Assembly: GCF_001983935.1 (NCBI RefSeq)
Contig: NZ_CP017641.1
Span: forward strand, 124,001-188,000
Direction of reading: 5' to 3'
DNA length: 64,000 nucleotides
Origin: Fuerstiella marisgermanici
GTDB lineage: Bacteria; Planctomycetota; Planctomycetia; Planctomycetales; Planctomycetaceae
Shown: positions 27,224 to 35,667 of the stretch, one piece after another
Position numbering within the stretch: the stretch's first letter is position 1
Layout: each line of letters opens with the position of its first letter
Notes under the pieces: generated by a model
Told to the model about the DNA's origin: nothing
Database searches by the model: none
What the model saw: the letters and a program-made list of their open reading frames with translations, nothing else
Position numbers and translations under genes: made by a program

Positions 27224-28993
27224 TTAGTAGCCAAGAGGTTTTCCGTTCTGGAAGAGCGTGGTGATTTCCTCTGACGTCAGTGCAGCATCGAAAATGGCAA
27301 GCTCATCAATCGTGCCATTTAAGTTGCGAACAGAGAACCAAGGGGTCTTGCGAAACGGCTGTCCCCAGTTCCCGATCTCTGCGGCACCGATTCGCAAAGT
27401 GTCGATGTGAAATTTGTCGAGGATCTCATGGCTGCCGACCTGTTTGCCGTTGGCGTATTGCATCACCTGACGGCCTGCCGGGTCATAAACGGCGGCAAGG
27501 TGAAACCACTGTCCACTTTTTGAGATGTCCCAGATCGGGTCTGAGTAATAGACGCGAGCAAGCCCCGCTGTCTCGACTTCACGCTGGTCCAGTTCGCTGA
27601 AGCGTCGAATTTTCTGAGTATCATCCACCATCACGGAAAACATCAGACGACCGTCATTGCGAATCTGCCAGTGCAACTCGCCGGTCTCGTAACCATCGCT
27701 CATGAACAACGCGTTGTAAACGTGTTCAAGGCCGTCGATTCTAACCCAGCAGGCAAACGAAAACGCCTGATACTCACCATCGATTCGCGTACGAACACGC
27801 GAGCCGGGGCGGCCAAAGTTCAGCCCGGATGACTTTGATCCGAAACGACCGCTGGAGTGCTCAACCGGACCAATGAGCTTGCCGTTGAGACCATCGCCAG
27901 TCCGTGCGACATTACGCACGGTACGTGAGCCGAACGCGTTAGCGTCGGGCCCGGTATGCAGTTCCGTTCCACCATCACCGCCCGCGGCCAGCGCCGTCGG
28001 CTCGCGATGTTGGCCCGCGGCAATTGGAAAATAGGCGATCAGGCGATCATCCTGTCGCAGCTCTTCCGCATGTGCCTGCCACGCAGCGAACCGCTCCGAT
28101 GCGGCGTTTTCCTGCCGACTCTTCAGTTCATCAATTGTGCTGAGCCCATCGAACGATTCAGCTGTGTCTGCCCCTTTCAACCACTGCCGCTCTCCTGTCA
28201 GCAGATGGCTGCCATCGTGTTCTCCACCACGAATCTCCAGTTCACCGTCAATGACCTCAACGCGGGCATTCTCCGATTTGACTTCCAGCGCAAACTCCGT
28301 CCCCAGATCGATGATCTCGGAACCCGCCGCTTTGACAATAAAACCGCGTGCCGCCGGAGGAACGTTCGCTCGAAGCCGACCGCTCGCGACTTTGACTGAC
28401 CAATCGGACTCGATGTTCAGAGCGGCCGGGCCTTCGACAATCAATGTCGCACCGCAAAAGAAATCGATCTCCGCGACGCCTTCCTCAAATTGAAGCCGTC
28501 CGTTTGTCAGGACATCACCATCCCGATATTCGTTGCCGCCAGCAGACCATTTCAAATCAACCGATCGCCTTAGTGTCGCATGTCCCGCGATCTGCGATTC
28601 ATTCCGCTCTACACTCTGCTCACCGCGATCGGCCACATTCGTCGTTCCGCTTTTCTGCAGACCGAACCAAAAAGCGGCACCACCGACCGTTAGAAGGATC
28701 GTGGCAGCAAGGCCAATCATCGACCACGACAGCGACTGCCAATGTGCGCCAACGGCGCAAGCCGCAGGCGCTTTCCACGTTCTGTCGTCATGGGCGGGGC
28801 GCGAAGCTATCGCGTTCGGCTCACTCGCTTCAGATGCGATTTCGCTGAGGGACTCACAAAGTGTGACTGCCCGTAGGTACTCGGCTCGCACCTCGTCATC
28901 CTGTTCAATGGCATCCTGTAACCGATCAAACTCTGCAGGGACAATGGTCTGGTCGATCGCCTTGAAAATCAGATTCCGCGTCGCTTCATCCAT
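27224..28993 (-). CDS. FecR-domain and LamG-domain membrane protein
   Basis: This protein of about 589 residues combines an N-terminal anti-sigma-like segment (MDEATRNLIFKAIDQTIVPA), one membrane helix (SLSWSMIGLAATILLTVGGA), a FecR-type domain (GGNEYRDGDVL, FFCGATLIVEGPAALNI, IIDLGTEFALEV) and a C-terminal LamG/concanavalin-like domain (FSFACWVRIDGLEHV, WFHLAAVYDPAG). The ATG at 28,993 overlaps the end of the sigma gene by 8 bp, indicating translational coupling. FecR-sigma pairs usually form surface-signalling systems, here probably sensing or handling glycans. An imperfect inverted repeat of the dispersed family lies inside the coding sequence at 27,925-28,006, in the linker between the FecR and LamG domains. 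Confidence 0.85.
   Translation of the reverse strand: MDEATRNLIFKAIDQTIVPAEFDRLQDAIEQDDEVRAEYLRAVTLCESLSEIASEASEPNAIASRPAHDDRTWKAPAACAVGAHWQSLSWSMIGLAATILLTVGGAAFWFGLQKSGTTNVADRGEQSVERNESQIAGHATLRRSVDLKWSAGGNEYRDGDVLTNGRLQFEEGVAEIDFFCGATLIVEGPAALNIESDWSVKVASGRLRANVPPAARGFIVKAAGSEIIDLGTEFALEVKSENARVEVIDGELEIRGGEHDGSHLLTGERQWLKGADTAESFDGLSTIDELKSRQENAASERFAAWQAHAEELRQDDRLIAYFPIAAGQHREPTALAAGGDGGTELHTGPDANAFGSRTVRNVARTGDGLNGKLIGPVEHSSGRFGSKSSGLNFGRPGSRVRTRIDGEYQAFSFACWVRIDGLEHVYNALFMSDGYETGELHWQIRNDGRLMFSVMVDDTQKIRRFSELDQREVETAGLARVYYSDPIWDISKSGQWFHLAAVYDPAGRQVMQYANGKQVGSHEILDKFHIDTLRIGAAEIGNWGQPFRKTPWFSVRNLNGTIDELAIFDAALTSEEITTLFQNGKPLGY
27925..28006. repeat. Dispersed inverted repeat inside the FecR/LamG coding sequence
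   Basis: A variant of the dispersed arm, gtgagccgaacgcgttagcg at 27,925, and a complementary arm at 27,980-28,006 lie in frame within the gene. The second arm matches the canonical arm at 27,148 at about 24 of 26 positions. The reading frame is kept, so it adds a short low-complexity linker (about 30 residues) between domains. Confidence 0.75.
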
Positions 28994-29570
28994 TGCCAAC
29001 CTCCGCAGCGATACGTTGCTCGACACAGTCAAGGAGGCGTTTACGCAGGGCATTGACCTTGCTGTAGAGCCGTCGAGCAGCTTCTCCCGTTTCCTCAGCG
29101 ATGGCCGCAATGGATTCGCCCGGAGAGTGGACGCTCAGAACAAGCCGCCGTTGATCGTCGTGCAGTTTTCCCAAGCAGGACTCAATTGCCGATTGCTCCA
29201 ACTCCTGCTGATCGAGATTGTCGATGGCTGCCTGAGCCAACCGTTCAATCACACTTTCACGAAACACCAGTCGATCTCTGGCCTTGTCACGCTGCCAACT
29301 CATCGCCTTGTAACGGGCGATGATGCAGGCCCAGCGAATAAATTCCTGAACCGAATCGTCCAGGCTTTCAGGTTGGAATTCCGAGAACTTGTTCCAGCAT
29401 TCGAGGGCCGTGTCCTGAACGACGTCGTCCACTCCATCCCGCGATGGCAACAACGAACGCACGAATCGCCGGATCGACTGGTCATGTCGAGCCAGCAATG
29501 CGACAAACTCGCTGTATCGCTGTATCGCTGTATCGCTGTATCGCTGTTCGCGGTCTGATTCGTGGTCCAT
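28986..29570 (-). CDS. ECF-type RNA polymerase sigma factor
   Basis: This 194-residue sigma factor directs RNA polymerase to specific promoters. Region 2 is visible as SLLPSRDGVDDVVQDTALECWNKF at about residues 40-63. Region 4 appears as RRLVLSVHSPGESIAAIAEETGEAARRLYSKVNALRKRLLDCVEQR. The length is normal for the planctomycete/verrucomicrobial ECF group. It overlaps the FecR/LamG gene by 8 bp, a typical sigma/FecR arrangement. Codons 10-20 consist of an 8-bp tandem repeat (AIQRYSDT-type peptide), placed before region 2, so copy-number change would shift the frame. Confidence 0.9.
   Translation of the reverse strand: MDHESDREQRYSDTAIQRYSEFVALLARHDQSIRRFVRSLLPSRDGVDDVVQDTALECWNKFSEFQPESLDDSVQEFIRWACIIARYKAMSWQRDKARDRLVFRESVIERLAQAAIDNLDQQELEQSAIESCLGKLHDDQRRLVLSVHSPGESIAAIAEETGEAARRLYSKVNALRKRLLDCVEQRIAAEVGNG
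29510..29547. repeat. 8-bp tandem repeat in the start of the sigma gene
   Basis: The unit cgctgtat is repeated four times without mismatch (29,510-29,541), followed by a partial copy to 29,547. The unit is not a multiple of three, so gain or loss of one or two copies would shift the reading frame of the sigma factor. Confidence 0.95.
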
Positions 29571-30166
29571 TTTCTTACCGTGGCAGGTGTTCCGGGACGT
29601 CCCGATGTGTAGACATTCCGCGGCAACGCAGAATTACCGCCGCTTCCCGATATTTTATGGAAAACAGGCGGTACGGAACCGTGCTGGAAGCAAATCTTGC
29701 AGCGCGACGACTGATTCAACCAGAGAGATTCACCGCGGTCACTCCGAACGCCATTTGATCGACGCTGGAACCGGAGAATCCGCAAGATTGGGATCAGGCC
29801 AACGAGCACGACAGGCAGTCGTTTCGGCAGAGCACACTGGTTCGGATAGGTATCTCGAAGGGGGAAACCTTGGGCTCCCAACCGGATGGCACAGATACTG
29901 GAGGTCAACGACAAAACCCTCTGCTACTTTTGGACTTATTGCCGAGGGGGGATGGTTCGGATTGTGATCCGGTTTTTCGAAGAGCCCCGATTATGACTCG
30001 AACCTGAGTAGCAGGAAGTGAATGTGGCGGCTGGATTGGAACTCCGCAACTTTTTACCCGACAGTGGGTTCGAGAAATCGAACCTCTTCATCGCCTGAAC
30101 TGGATCCACTGTTTGAACCGACCACGGTGGCTCGCAATGATCACGCGGGGCGCTGCGCTCAAAAGA
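29571..30166. other. Gene-poor stretch left of the island
   Basis: No convincing gene is seen on either strand in these 596 bp. There is a small hairpin (gggttcgagaaatcgaacct, 30,066-30,085). This stretch should be the region downstream of tRNA-Pro in the uninterrupted chromosome, and the promoter of the sigma operon is expected near 29,571-29,700. Confidence 0.4.
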
Positions 30167-30204
30167 AAAACAGCTCGCCACGAACGAACGCGACGAGCTG
30201 TTTT
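30167..30204 (-). terminator. Original tRNA-Pro terminator, displaced by the island
   Basis: The perfect 11-bp stem aaaacagctcg/cgagctgtttt has a 16-nt loop and T/A runs on both sides. It lies 8-45 bp beyond the left attachment core, exactly where a terminator downstream of the minus-strand tRNA-Pro gene would be before the island inserted. It can work in both directions. Confidence 0.8.
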
Positions 30205-30211
30205 GATTTCA

Positions 30212-30231
30212 AGTCGGGACGACAAGATTTG
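30212..30231. other. Left attachment site (20-bp core)
   Basis: The 20-bp sequence agtcgggacgacaagatttg is identical to 57,337-57,356, the 3' end of tRNA-Pro plus two bases. A duplicated tRNA 3' end at the far side of an island with an integrase next to the tRNA defines the integration boundary. Confidence 0.93.
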
Positions 30232-30388
30232 CACGGTTCTATACGAACCGTTCAACGGCGACGACCTGGCAGCGGCTGCCTGAGAAATTACAATGCGTCT
30301 TCACGCCTACCCTTAGCGGGGGAAAAGCGGCATCCGAACCGCCTGGCGTGTTTTTCTAATTCGGAATCAACTATCGGAAGTTGATGCG

Positions 30389-31162
30389 ATGAGTGACACA
30401 TGGCAGACACTGGAACAGCGTTTCCGTGAACTGGCTGCGAAGGCACCAGAACTTAGTCTCGGTGTTAATCCAGTAGATGCCGAATGGCAGTCAGAACCTG
30501 TGCTATTGGAAGGCGTCGAAGTCGGGCAGCGTATAGTTCAGACTGGTTGGTCGAAGAGCTATCGCGGCTGGAGCACACCAACCGGCGAATGGGAGTGGCA
30601 TGTCTCGGGCGAAAAGGGAAATCTGCATGTTGATGAGTTGGCAGGTCTGATACGCAGAGCAGACCAACTGTTGGGCGTCACGCACTGTGAACGCAGTAAA
30701 TTCACCGGCGTACTCGTTGAGCATTTTGGCAACAGTGCAATGTCGCTACTTTTTAAACACACAGACCCGCTGTTTCACGACGCTCCGCCAAACTGTATTC
30801 CGAACGCTGCGGAGCTATGTGCCGTAACTGCCAACTACCTGACCACGGCAGCTATCCATCAGAGTGAAACTTCGGAAACGCCAGTTGCAGCGAGTACACA
30901 GGCGGAAATTGACGAAGCGGATTATTCTGAAGAATTTCGCCGATCGGGAGACTGGCGAAAGATATTGCAAAAAGATGGTGTACCGCTAAGTCGAGATATG
31001 TGGTCAGCCAGAATCAAAGGCTTGAAAGGCGATTTGATTCGAGTGATGGCAAAGTCTGGTAGCAAACAGCACTTCAAGGTTCACACCAACGACCTTCCTG
31101 ATGGATTGAAAACAAAGCCACAGAGGGACCGTTTTCTAAACCCAAGGCCGACAGAAACCTGA
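30389..31162 (+). CDS. Hypothetical protein, 257 residues, first gene of the island
   Basis: The protein is not recognised. It seems soluble, without signal peptide or membrane segment. The C-terminal 75 residues look like a separate small basic domain (DWRKILQKDGVPLSRDMWSARIKGLKG) that might bind nucleic acid. It is followed by a strong terminator at 31,206, so it is transcribed separately from the primase operon. Its position next to the left attachment site is where islands often keep cargo or regulatory genes. Confidence 0.6.
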   Translation: MSDTWQTLEQRFRELAAKAPELSLGVNPVDAEWQSEPVLLEGVEVGQRIVQTGWSKSYRGWSTPTGEWEWHVSGEKGNLHVDELAGLIRRADQLLGVTHCERSKFTGVLVEHFGNSAMSLLFKHTDPLFHDAPPNCIPNAAELCAVTANYLTTAAIHQSETSETPVAASTQAEIDEADYSEEFRRSGDWRKILQKDGVPLSRDMWSARIKGLKGDLIRVMAKSGSKQHFKVHTNDLPDGLKTKPQRDRFLNPRPTET

Positions 31163-31205
31163 TACGTCGACCGTTTGTCGACCTGCCGTCCGCTCTTTGT
31201 CGTAG

Positions 31206-31235
31206 CCGCTTGGAACCATATTCCAAGCGGTTTTT
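31206..31235 (+). terminator. Strong intrinsic terminator
   Basis: A perfect 10-bp stem, ccgcttggaa/ttccaagcgg, with a 5-nt loop is followed by five T residues. It ends the transcript of the preceding 257-residue gene, and shows that the next gene should not start before about 31,240. Confidence 0.9.
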
Positions 31236-31254
31236 CGATCGCTATCGTCGTGGC

Positions 31255-31446
31255 ATGGAGTGTCACGACGTATCAATCAGCGGCGAAATCATCTGGACCG
31301 ACGAAGCGGTCGAACAGATGGCTGCGCTGTTTCTTGACCTAGCCGAACAGTCGCACGATGACGACAACACAGATGCTCCAATCATCCCGTTTCGGCAACG
31401 CGATGCTGCGTGCCGAGAAACCAGCAGCACGCATGGAGCAACGTAG
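31255..31446 (+). CDS. Small hypothetical protein, 63 residues
   Basis: Not recognised. The ATG at 31,255 is preferred over 31,210 because the latter lies within a terminator hairpin. The product is acidic (HDDDNTDAP) and its stop TAG overlaps the GTG of the next gene by one base, so it is probably the first gene of the HTH/primase operon. Confidence 0.5.
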   Translation: MECHDVSISGEIIWTDEAVEQMAALFLDLAEQSHDDDNTDAPIIPFRQRDAACRETSSTHGAT

Positions 31447-31775
31447 TGGACCCAATCGTCGACGACATCAAACGCATGTGGGCTGAAGGCAAAACGCTGC
31501 CTCAAATCGCAACGCAATTGCATCTGAAAATCGGTTTTGTCCGATGCGTCCTGCAGACCGGAGACGTGCCGAACGCGGCCACTGATCTCGTTGAAACGAT
31601 CATGATTCTGCATTCGATCTTTGTGCCGGCGGCTGAGATCGCACGCAGGCTGAAAGTCGATCAGGCGACGGTGCTGCACATCCTCACGCACGGCAAGTTG
31701 CCACAGCGGCAACTTAGCCTGGCATGGAAAGAGCTGCCGGCCGACCGCCCTCTCGACGATGAGGTGGGCCGATGA
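31446..31775 (+). CDS. Helix-turn-helix protein upstream of primase-helicase
   Basis: A protein of about 109 residues with two helix-turn-helix-like stretches: MWAEGKTLPQIATQLHLKIG and IFVPAAEIARRLKVDQATVL. This looks like a DNA-binding regulator or replication accessory protein. The GTG at 31,446 is chosen because it overlaps the preceding stop (TAGTG). It overlaps the primase-helicase gene by 4 bp, so the genes are translationally coupled. The specific family is not recognised. Confidence 0.6.
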   Translation: MDPIVDDIKRMWAEGKTLPQIATQLHLKIGFVRCVLQTGDVPNAATDLVETIMILHSIFVPAAEIARRLKVDQATVLHILTHGKLPQRQLSLAWKELPADRPLDDEVGR

Positions 31776-34009
31776 GCGTAGCAAGCGACTGTACGGCGTG
31801 GCAAGAGCACTCACAGCGGCTGGCCAAGTGGGCATTGGATAGGCTGGTCAACCGAAGCGATCGGCACGGGTGTTATGGTGACAAGGGAGCATTCACGGCC
31901 GACACACTGGACGAATACACGCTCCGAAATCACTTCTACGGCGCGAAGGTTGTCGGTCTGCACAGCACAGCGGCCGACAACACATGTAAGTGGCTGGGGC
32001 TCGACATCGACAACCACGATGGCGATGACAACTTAGCCGCAGACAATCTCAGCACCGCCATCGAGCTGCTGAACAAATTGCTTGATCTTGGCATCATGGC
32101 GGCACTGGAAGACAGCAACGGCGACGGCGGCTATCACATTTGGATCCTGTTTTCGGAACCAGTGCCAACGGAAGACGTCTTTCGCTTTGCAAAGTGGTTG
32201 ATTGACGGTGCCGACATTGAAACTTCCCCTAAGCAGGCAGCGTTAAGCGGGAAGGGGCTCGGTAACTGGTTGCGGCTTCCCGGTCGGCACCACACGCGAG
32301 AGCACTGGTCGCGTGTATGGGGTGATGGCGAGTGGCTGGATGATGCGGAGTCCGTCGAAGCCTTGTTAAACCTGCCTGCGAACGACCCATCTGTATTGAA
32401 CGTTGTGCCGGATGAACCGCCGGATAATGACGCGTGTGAACCGGCGACGCGAAAGACCATGGAGAAGCGACAGCAACCGCTCCCCGACGTCAACGGCACG
32501 GAATCACTTGTCGATATTGCGGAGCGAACCATTGAACAAACCCCGTGGCGTGAATTGCTCGAATCACAGGGATGGCATCTTGAATCGAACAACGGAGCCG
32601 AATCGACATGGACTCGACCAGGGAAGGAATCAGGCGTATCGGCGACGCTGAATTTTGGCGGCAACAATCTGTTCCACGTCTTCACGGAGTCGACAAACCT
32701 TCCAGCGGACGGCAAAAGCAATGGCCAGTCGTACGGCAAGTGGCGTTTCTATTGCTGGTCGCACAACTTCGGGACTGATCAGGTTGCAGCGGCAAAAGAG
32801 TATCTGCCCGACGATGTTGTTCAGGAGCACGGTCAGCAATGGCGTGAATCTCAGTCGGGGGCAGCCCATAGCAACGACGAACAACCGACCGAAAGCCCGA
32901 AGAAAACATTCGAAGGCAAAGACATATCCGATCTTGAACCGCATGCAGAATCTGAAGTCGACTGGCTGGTCGATGGAATCTTTTCTTCAGACCAACCGAC
33001 GCTGTTCGGTGCAAAATCCAAATGCCTGAAAACAACGTTGCTGGTCGACTTGACGATTGCGTTGGCTACCGGGGGGAAGTGGCTTGGAGCATTTCAGGTC
33101 GGCAAACCGAGGCGGGTTCTGTTTTTTACTGGCGAGGCAAACTATCGAGCCGTAGCGCGTCGCCTGAAGAAAGCCTGTAAGAGCCACGGGACGTCGTTTT
33201 CAGCTTTGCGTGGCATGTTGCGAGTCGACGCAATGGAGTTCCCGAAGCTACCGAACGTCACTCATTGCGTGGCCGTTGCCGACGCCGTCAAAAAATACGA
33301 CATCGACGTTGTTATCGTCGACCCGCTCTATCGCGGCATGACCGCACAGATGGACACCAACCGCATGGCCGACATTGGTGATGCCATTGTGAACTTCGCG
33401 AATTGGTGCCGTCCTGCGTCGCTTGTGATGAGTCACCACACGACCAAAGCGTCCGCCAGGGAACTTGGCTCGCCACCTGACCTTGAAGATATGACGGGCG
33501 CGGGCATCGCCGAGTCATTCGGGAATTGGTGGCTGATGGGACGCAACGAGAAGTATCAATGGGATTGGAACCACGACCTATGCGTCCAATTCGGCGGCCG
33601 TGATGAGCAGGCAGGCGGACGGCGGATTCTGTTCAACGAAAAAGACTGGACGGCTGAAGTCTCGAACCTGCATGAGTTTCTAACCGAGCAGCAGGAAGCG
33701 GCACAGAAGGCCAGGGAAGACGCTAAGCGTGAGAAACATCATCGAGCCATCGAAACCGCACGCAGCAGGGTTCAGAATGTTCTGAGAGACCAAACGACCC
33801 CACTCAGCAAAAACCAGATTGAAGAACGCCGTGGCGAGGTTCCGCAAAAGGAAATCCGCCAGGCAATCTACGACATGGAAACCGACCAGTCGCTGACAAT
33901 CCACGACTACCGAGATTCGCGAAATCGGCTTCAGTCGGGAGGGTATTTGCTGGCCGAAAAAGGGCACGAATATGACGCACTTTTTAGCGAGTCTGAAGAT
34001 GTTCGTTGA
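31772..34009 (+). CDS. Primase-helicase replication protein (AEP-like primase plus RepA/AAA_25-type ATPase)
   Basis: This 745-residue protein likely initiates replication of the element. The N-terminal half has archaeo-eukaryotic-primase features: the DxD pair in GLDIDNHDG (residues 78 and 80), GGYHIWILF near 119-127 with the conserved histidine, and LRLPGRHHTREH. The C-terminal half is a RecA-fold helicase: a degenerate Walker A (FGAKSKCLKTTLL, near residue 412), FFTGEANYRAVARRL, Walker B VVIVDPLYRGM near 512, and MSHHTTKA. A helical, charged C-terminus follows. Similar fusions occur in plasmids and phage satellites. An inverted-repeat cluster lies immediately downstream and may be its origin. 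Confidence 0.8.
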   Translation: MSVASDCTAWQEHSQRLAKWALDRLVNRSDRHGCYGDKGAFTADTLDEYTLRNHFYGAKVVGLHSTAADNTCKWLGLDIDNHDGDDNLAADNLSTAIELLNKLLDLGIMAALEDSNGDGGYHIWILFSEPVPTEDVFRFAKWLIDGADIETSPKQAALSGKGLGNWLRLPGRHHTREHWSRVWGDGEWLDDAESVEALLNLPANDPSVLNVVPDEPPDNDACEPATRKTMEKRQQPLPDVNGTESLVDIAERTIEQTPWRELLESQGWHLESNNGAESTWTRPGKESGVSATLNFGGNNLFHVFTESTNLPADGKSNGQSYGKWRFYCWSHNFGTDQVAAAKEYLPDDVVQEHGQQWRESQSGAAHSNDEQPTESPKKTFEGKDISDLEPHAESEVDWLVDGIFSSDQPTLFGAKSKCLKTTLLVDLTIALATGGKWLGAFQVGKPRRVLFFTGEANYRAVARRLKKACKSHGTSFSALRGMLRVDAMEFPKLPNVTHCVAVADAVKKYDIDVVIVDPLYRGMTAQMDTNRMADIGDAIVNFANWCRPASLVMSHHTTKASARELGSPPDLEDMTGAGIAESFGNWWLMGRNEKYQWDWNHDLCVQFGGRDEQAGGRRILFNEKDWTAEVSNLHEFLTEQQEAAQKAREDAKREKHHRAIETARSRVQNVLRDQTTPLSKNQIEERRGEVPQKEIRQAIYDMETDQSLTIHDYRDSRNRLQSGGYLLAEKGHEYDALFSESEDVR

Positions 34010-34151
34010 TGCTCGTTGTTGCTCGTCACGACGAACATCGACGAGCAGTTCGATATATGTTCGTCGTCCGTCCCTATAGGGGACGACGAACAACGAACAT
34101 CATCAACCACCATTGGAAATGGCCGACGAACAACAACGAGCAACGAGCATC
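34009..34151. repeat. Inverted-repeat cluster, candidate replication origin
   Basis: The outer arms, gatgctcgttgttgctcgtc at the left and a related complementary stretch at 34,124-34,151, flank a central hairpin with 11-bp arms (gttcgtcgtcc 34,059-34,069; complement 34,081-34,091). Its loop contains the palindrome ccctataggg. Multiple copies of gacgaaca/tgttcgtc-like words occur throughout. The position directly after a primase-helicase gene suggests an origin of replication. Start or nicking activity is not demonstrated. Confidence 0.6.
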
Positions 34152-34189
34152 CCCCCAACGAAACGACGCACTGGAAACGCTGAACCGAC

Positions 34190-34420
34190 ATGAGCAGCCA
34201 ACGACGACACGACCCAACACCTGAAGAGATCGCAGCCGTGTGTCTCGAGATTCAAGCGACATGGTCCGAGGCCGAACGGCTGCGACGCCTCAGGGTTGAC
34301 TTGAGACCGACGTACACGCGATGCGATGGCGAGCAAGCGACGATGACACATGAAGACTATCACGCACACCAAGCGAGCCATGCAGCCTTGTGTGGCACAG
34401 ACGATGGTCGACTCGGGTAG
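34190..34420 (+). CDS. Small hypothetical protein, 76 residues
   Basis: Not recognised. The sequence begins MSSQRRHDPTPEEIAAVCLE, a helix-rich start, and has several histidines near the C-terminus. It lies between the origin-like repeats and the terminase gene on the same strand as its neighbours. Its start has only a weak ribosome-binding site (no clear gga in the preceding 15 bp). Confidence 0.45.
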   Translation: MSSQRRHDPTPEEIAAVCLEIQATWSEAERLRRLRVDLRPTYTRCDGEQATMTHEDYHAHQASHAALCGTDDGRLG

Positions 34421-34512
34421 GGGCCAATATTTGGGGAGCGATAGTGGCTGTCAACCGCATTCCCCTAGCGTATTTTTTTGGGGAGTTTTCTTAGCACTTT
34501 GAAGGATTGAAA

Positions 34513-34986
34513 ATGGGAAGCAGAGGACCGTTACCAAAACCCGGCAGTTCAGAATCTGAGCGCGGCCGGAACACCGCGAACCGTCGAACCAAGATTGACC
34601 CGGAGGCAACACTTCCGAAATGTCCAGGCGACTTGCCAGATGATGCCGCCAAGCGATTCTGGAAGCAGCACGCCAAAAGCCTGTTCGAAAAAGGCTGGTT
34701 GACGCCACAGGACGTACCGGCGTTTGTTCGTCTTTGTCACACGTGGTCACAGCTGTGCGAGCTGGACCAAAAGTTGAAAGACGAGGGGCTTACTACCGTC
34801 AGTTCGACGGGAGTATGCCGGGCACATCCCGCGGCGTCGTTGCGAGTCTCGACCGAAAAACAATTTCTCGCACTTTCGGTTCAGTTTGGAATGTCGCCAA
34901 CAAGTCGACAACGTGTTCCGCCAGCGGAAAACGTGGAACCCGTCCGCATGCGACGGCAGCGTGATCTGGAAACCAAGTATCTTTAG
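34513..34986 (+). CDS. Phage terminase small subunit, P27 family
   Basis: A protein of about 157 residues that recognises phage or satellite DNA for packaging. The N-terminal MGSRGPLPKPGSSESERGRN is a hallmark of P27-type small terminases. The helical core follows as DDAAKRFWKQHAKSLFEKGWLTPQDVPAFVRLC and EKQFLALSVQFGMSPTSRQR. The ATG at 34,513 is preferred over a TTG 6 bp upstream because gaagga sits at 34,501-34,506. No large terminase is found nearby, so packaging would need one from a helper phage or an unrecognised source. Confidence 0.88.
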   Translation: MGSRGPLPKPGSSESERGRNTANRRTKIDPEATLPKCPGDLPDDAAKRFWKQHAKSLFEKGWLTPQDVPAFVRLCHTWSQLCELDQKLKDEGLTTVSSTGVCRAHPAASLRVSTEKQFLALSVQFGMSPTSRQRVPPAENVEPVRMRRQRDLETKYL

Positions 34987-34989
34987 CAA

Positions 34990-35382
34990 ATGGAAAATCA
35001 CATGGCATCGACGCAAGAATTCACCGAATTCTGGCAGCGGCTTAGCGTCGCAGAACTGGAAGCAATCGCGGCGGTTGCAACGTCGCCGAAGACATCGGAG
35101 GTCAGCAGACCGATGGCGTTCTTTTTGGCTGATGCGTTGCAGGTCGAAGCTGATCATCGTGAACACTTCAAGACGAAAACCGCTCAGTTGCCACCAGTTG
35201 ACCGCTGGAGCGATTCGGAAGTCTCGGAAGCATACTTTGCCGCAACGATGACAGAACGTGCGTTAGCGGGCACCTCTGAGCGGCTAAACGAGTGGGCAGC
35301 GTTGTTGAAGGCGTGCATCTGTCTGGAAATGGCAGCACGATTGAAGGTTCGACAGATTATGCGAGACCCATCATGCAACTAA
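34990..35382 (+). CDS. Hypothetical protein, 130 residues, in the capsid module
   Basis: Not recognised. It is soluble and predicted mainly helical (FWQRLSVAELEAIAAVATSP). It follows the terminase gene by 3 bp and overlaps the next small gene by about 10 bp, so it belongs to the same transcription unit. No catalytic or metal motif is evident. Confidence 0.6.
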   Translation: MENHMASTQEFTEFWQRLSVAELEAIAAVATSPKTSEVSRPMAFFLADALQVEADHREHFKTKTAQLPPVDRWSDSEVSEAYFAATMTERALAGTSERLNEWAALLKACICLEMAARLKVRQIMRDPSCN

Positions 35383-35564
35383 AGCCAGGCGACCAATGCA
35401 ACGCATGCTTTGCGGGACGAATGAAGGTTCGGTCTGTGTACGACAGCGGCGGCTGGCACACTCGCTATTTGATCTGCACGAAGTGTGGACAACGTTGTCA
35501 GCATGTTGTTCCAGCAAGCGAAGTGCGGCGGCGAACGCTTAAGCAAAAAAGTGGTTCGCCTTAA
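35373..35564 (+). CDS. Small zinc-ribbon protein, 63 residues
   Basis: Contains two cysteine pairs, CNAC near residue 9 and CTKCGQRC near residue 34, consistent with a zinc ribbon. The ATG at 35,373 overlaps the end of the preceding gene, and the region upstream in the same frame duplicates that gene's DNA in another frame, so the shorter start is preferred. A DNA- or RNA-binding accessory protein is possible. Confidence 0.55.
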   Translation: MQLKPGDQCNACFAGRMKVRSVYDSGGWHTRYLICTKCGQRCQHVVPASEVRRRTLKQKSGSP

Positions 35565-35667
35565 GCAAACAGGTTCTTCGCAAGCGGTTGACGATCGCTG
35601 ATAATGCCAGCACGTCACAAAGATGGCGGAGCAAAAATTCCTGGCATAGATCACGGAGTAGCGAAAA

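Noticed and set aside
29444-29967. Plus-strand and minus-strand frames around the sigma gene start
   Set aside because: They overlap the real sigma gene in other frames or extend into gene-poor DNA without start signals; their tandem peptide repeats come only from the 8-bp DNA repeat.
30060-30160. A tRNA-like hairpin (gggttcgagaaatcgaacct) left of the island
   Set aside because: Only one arm resembles a T-arm; no acceptor, D or anticodon stems can be drawn around it.
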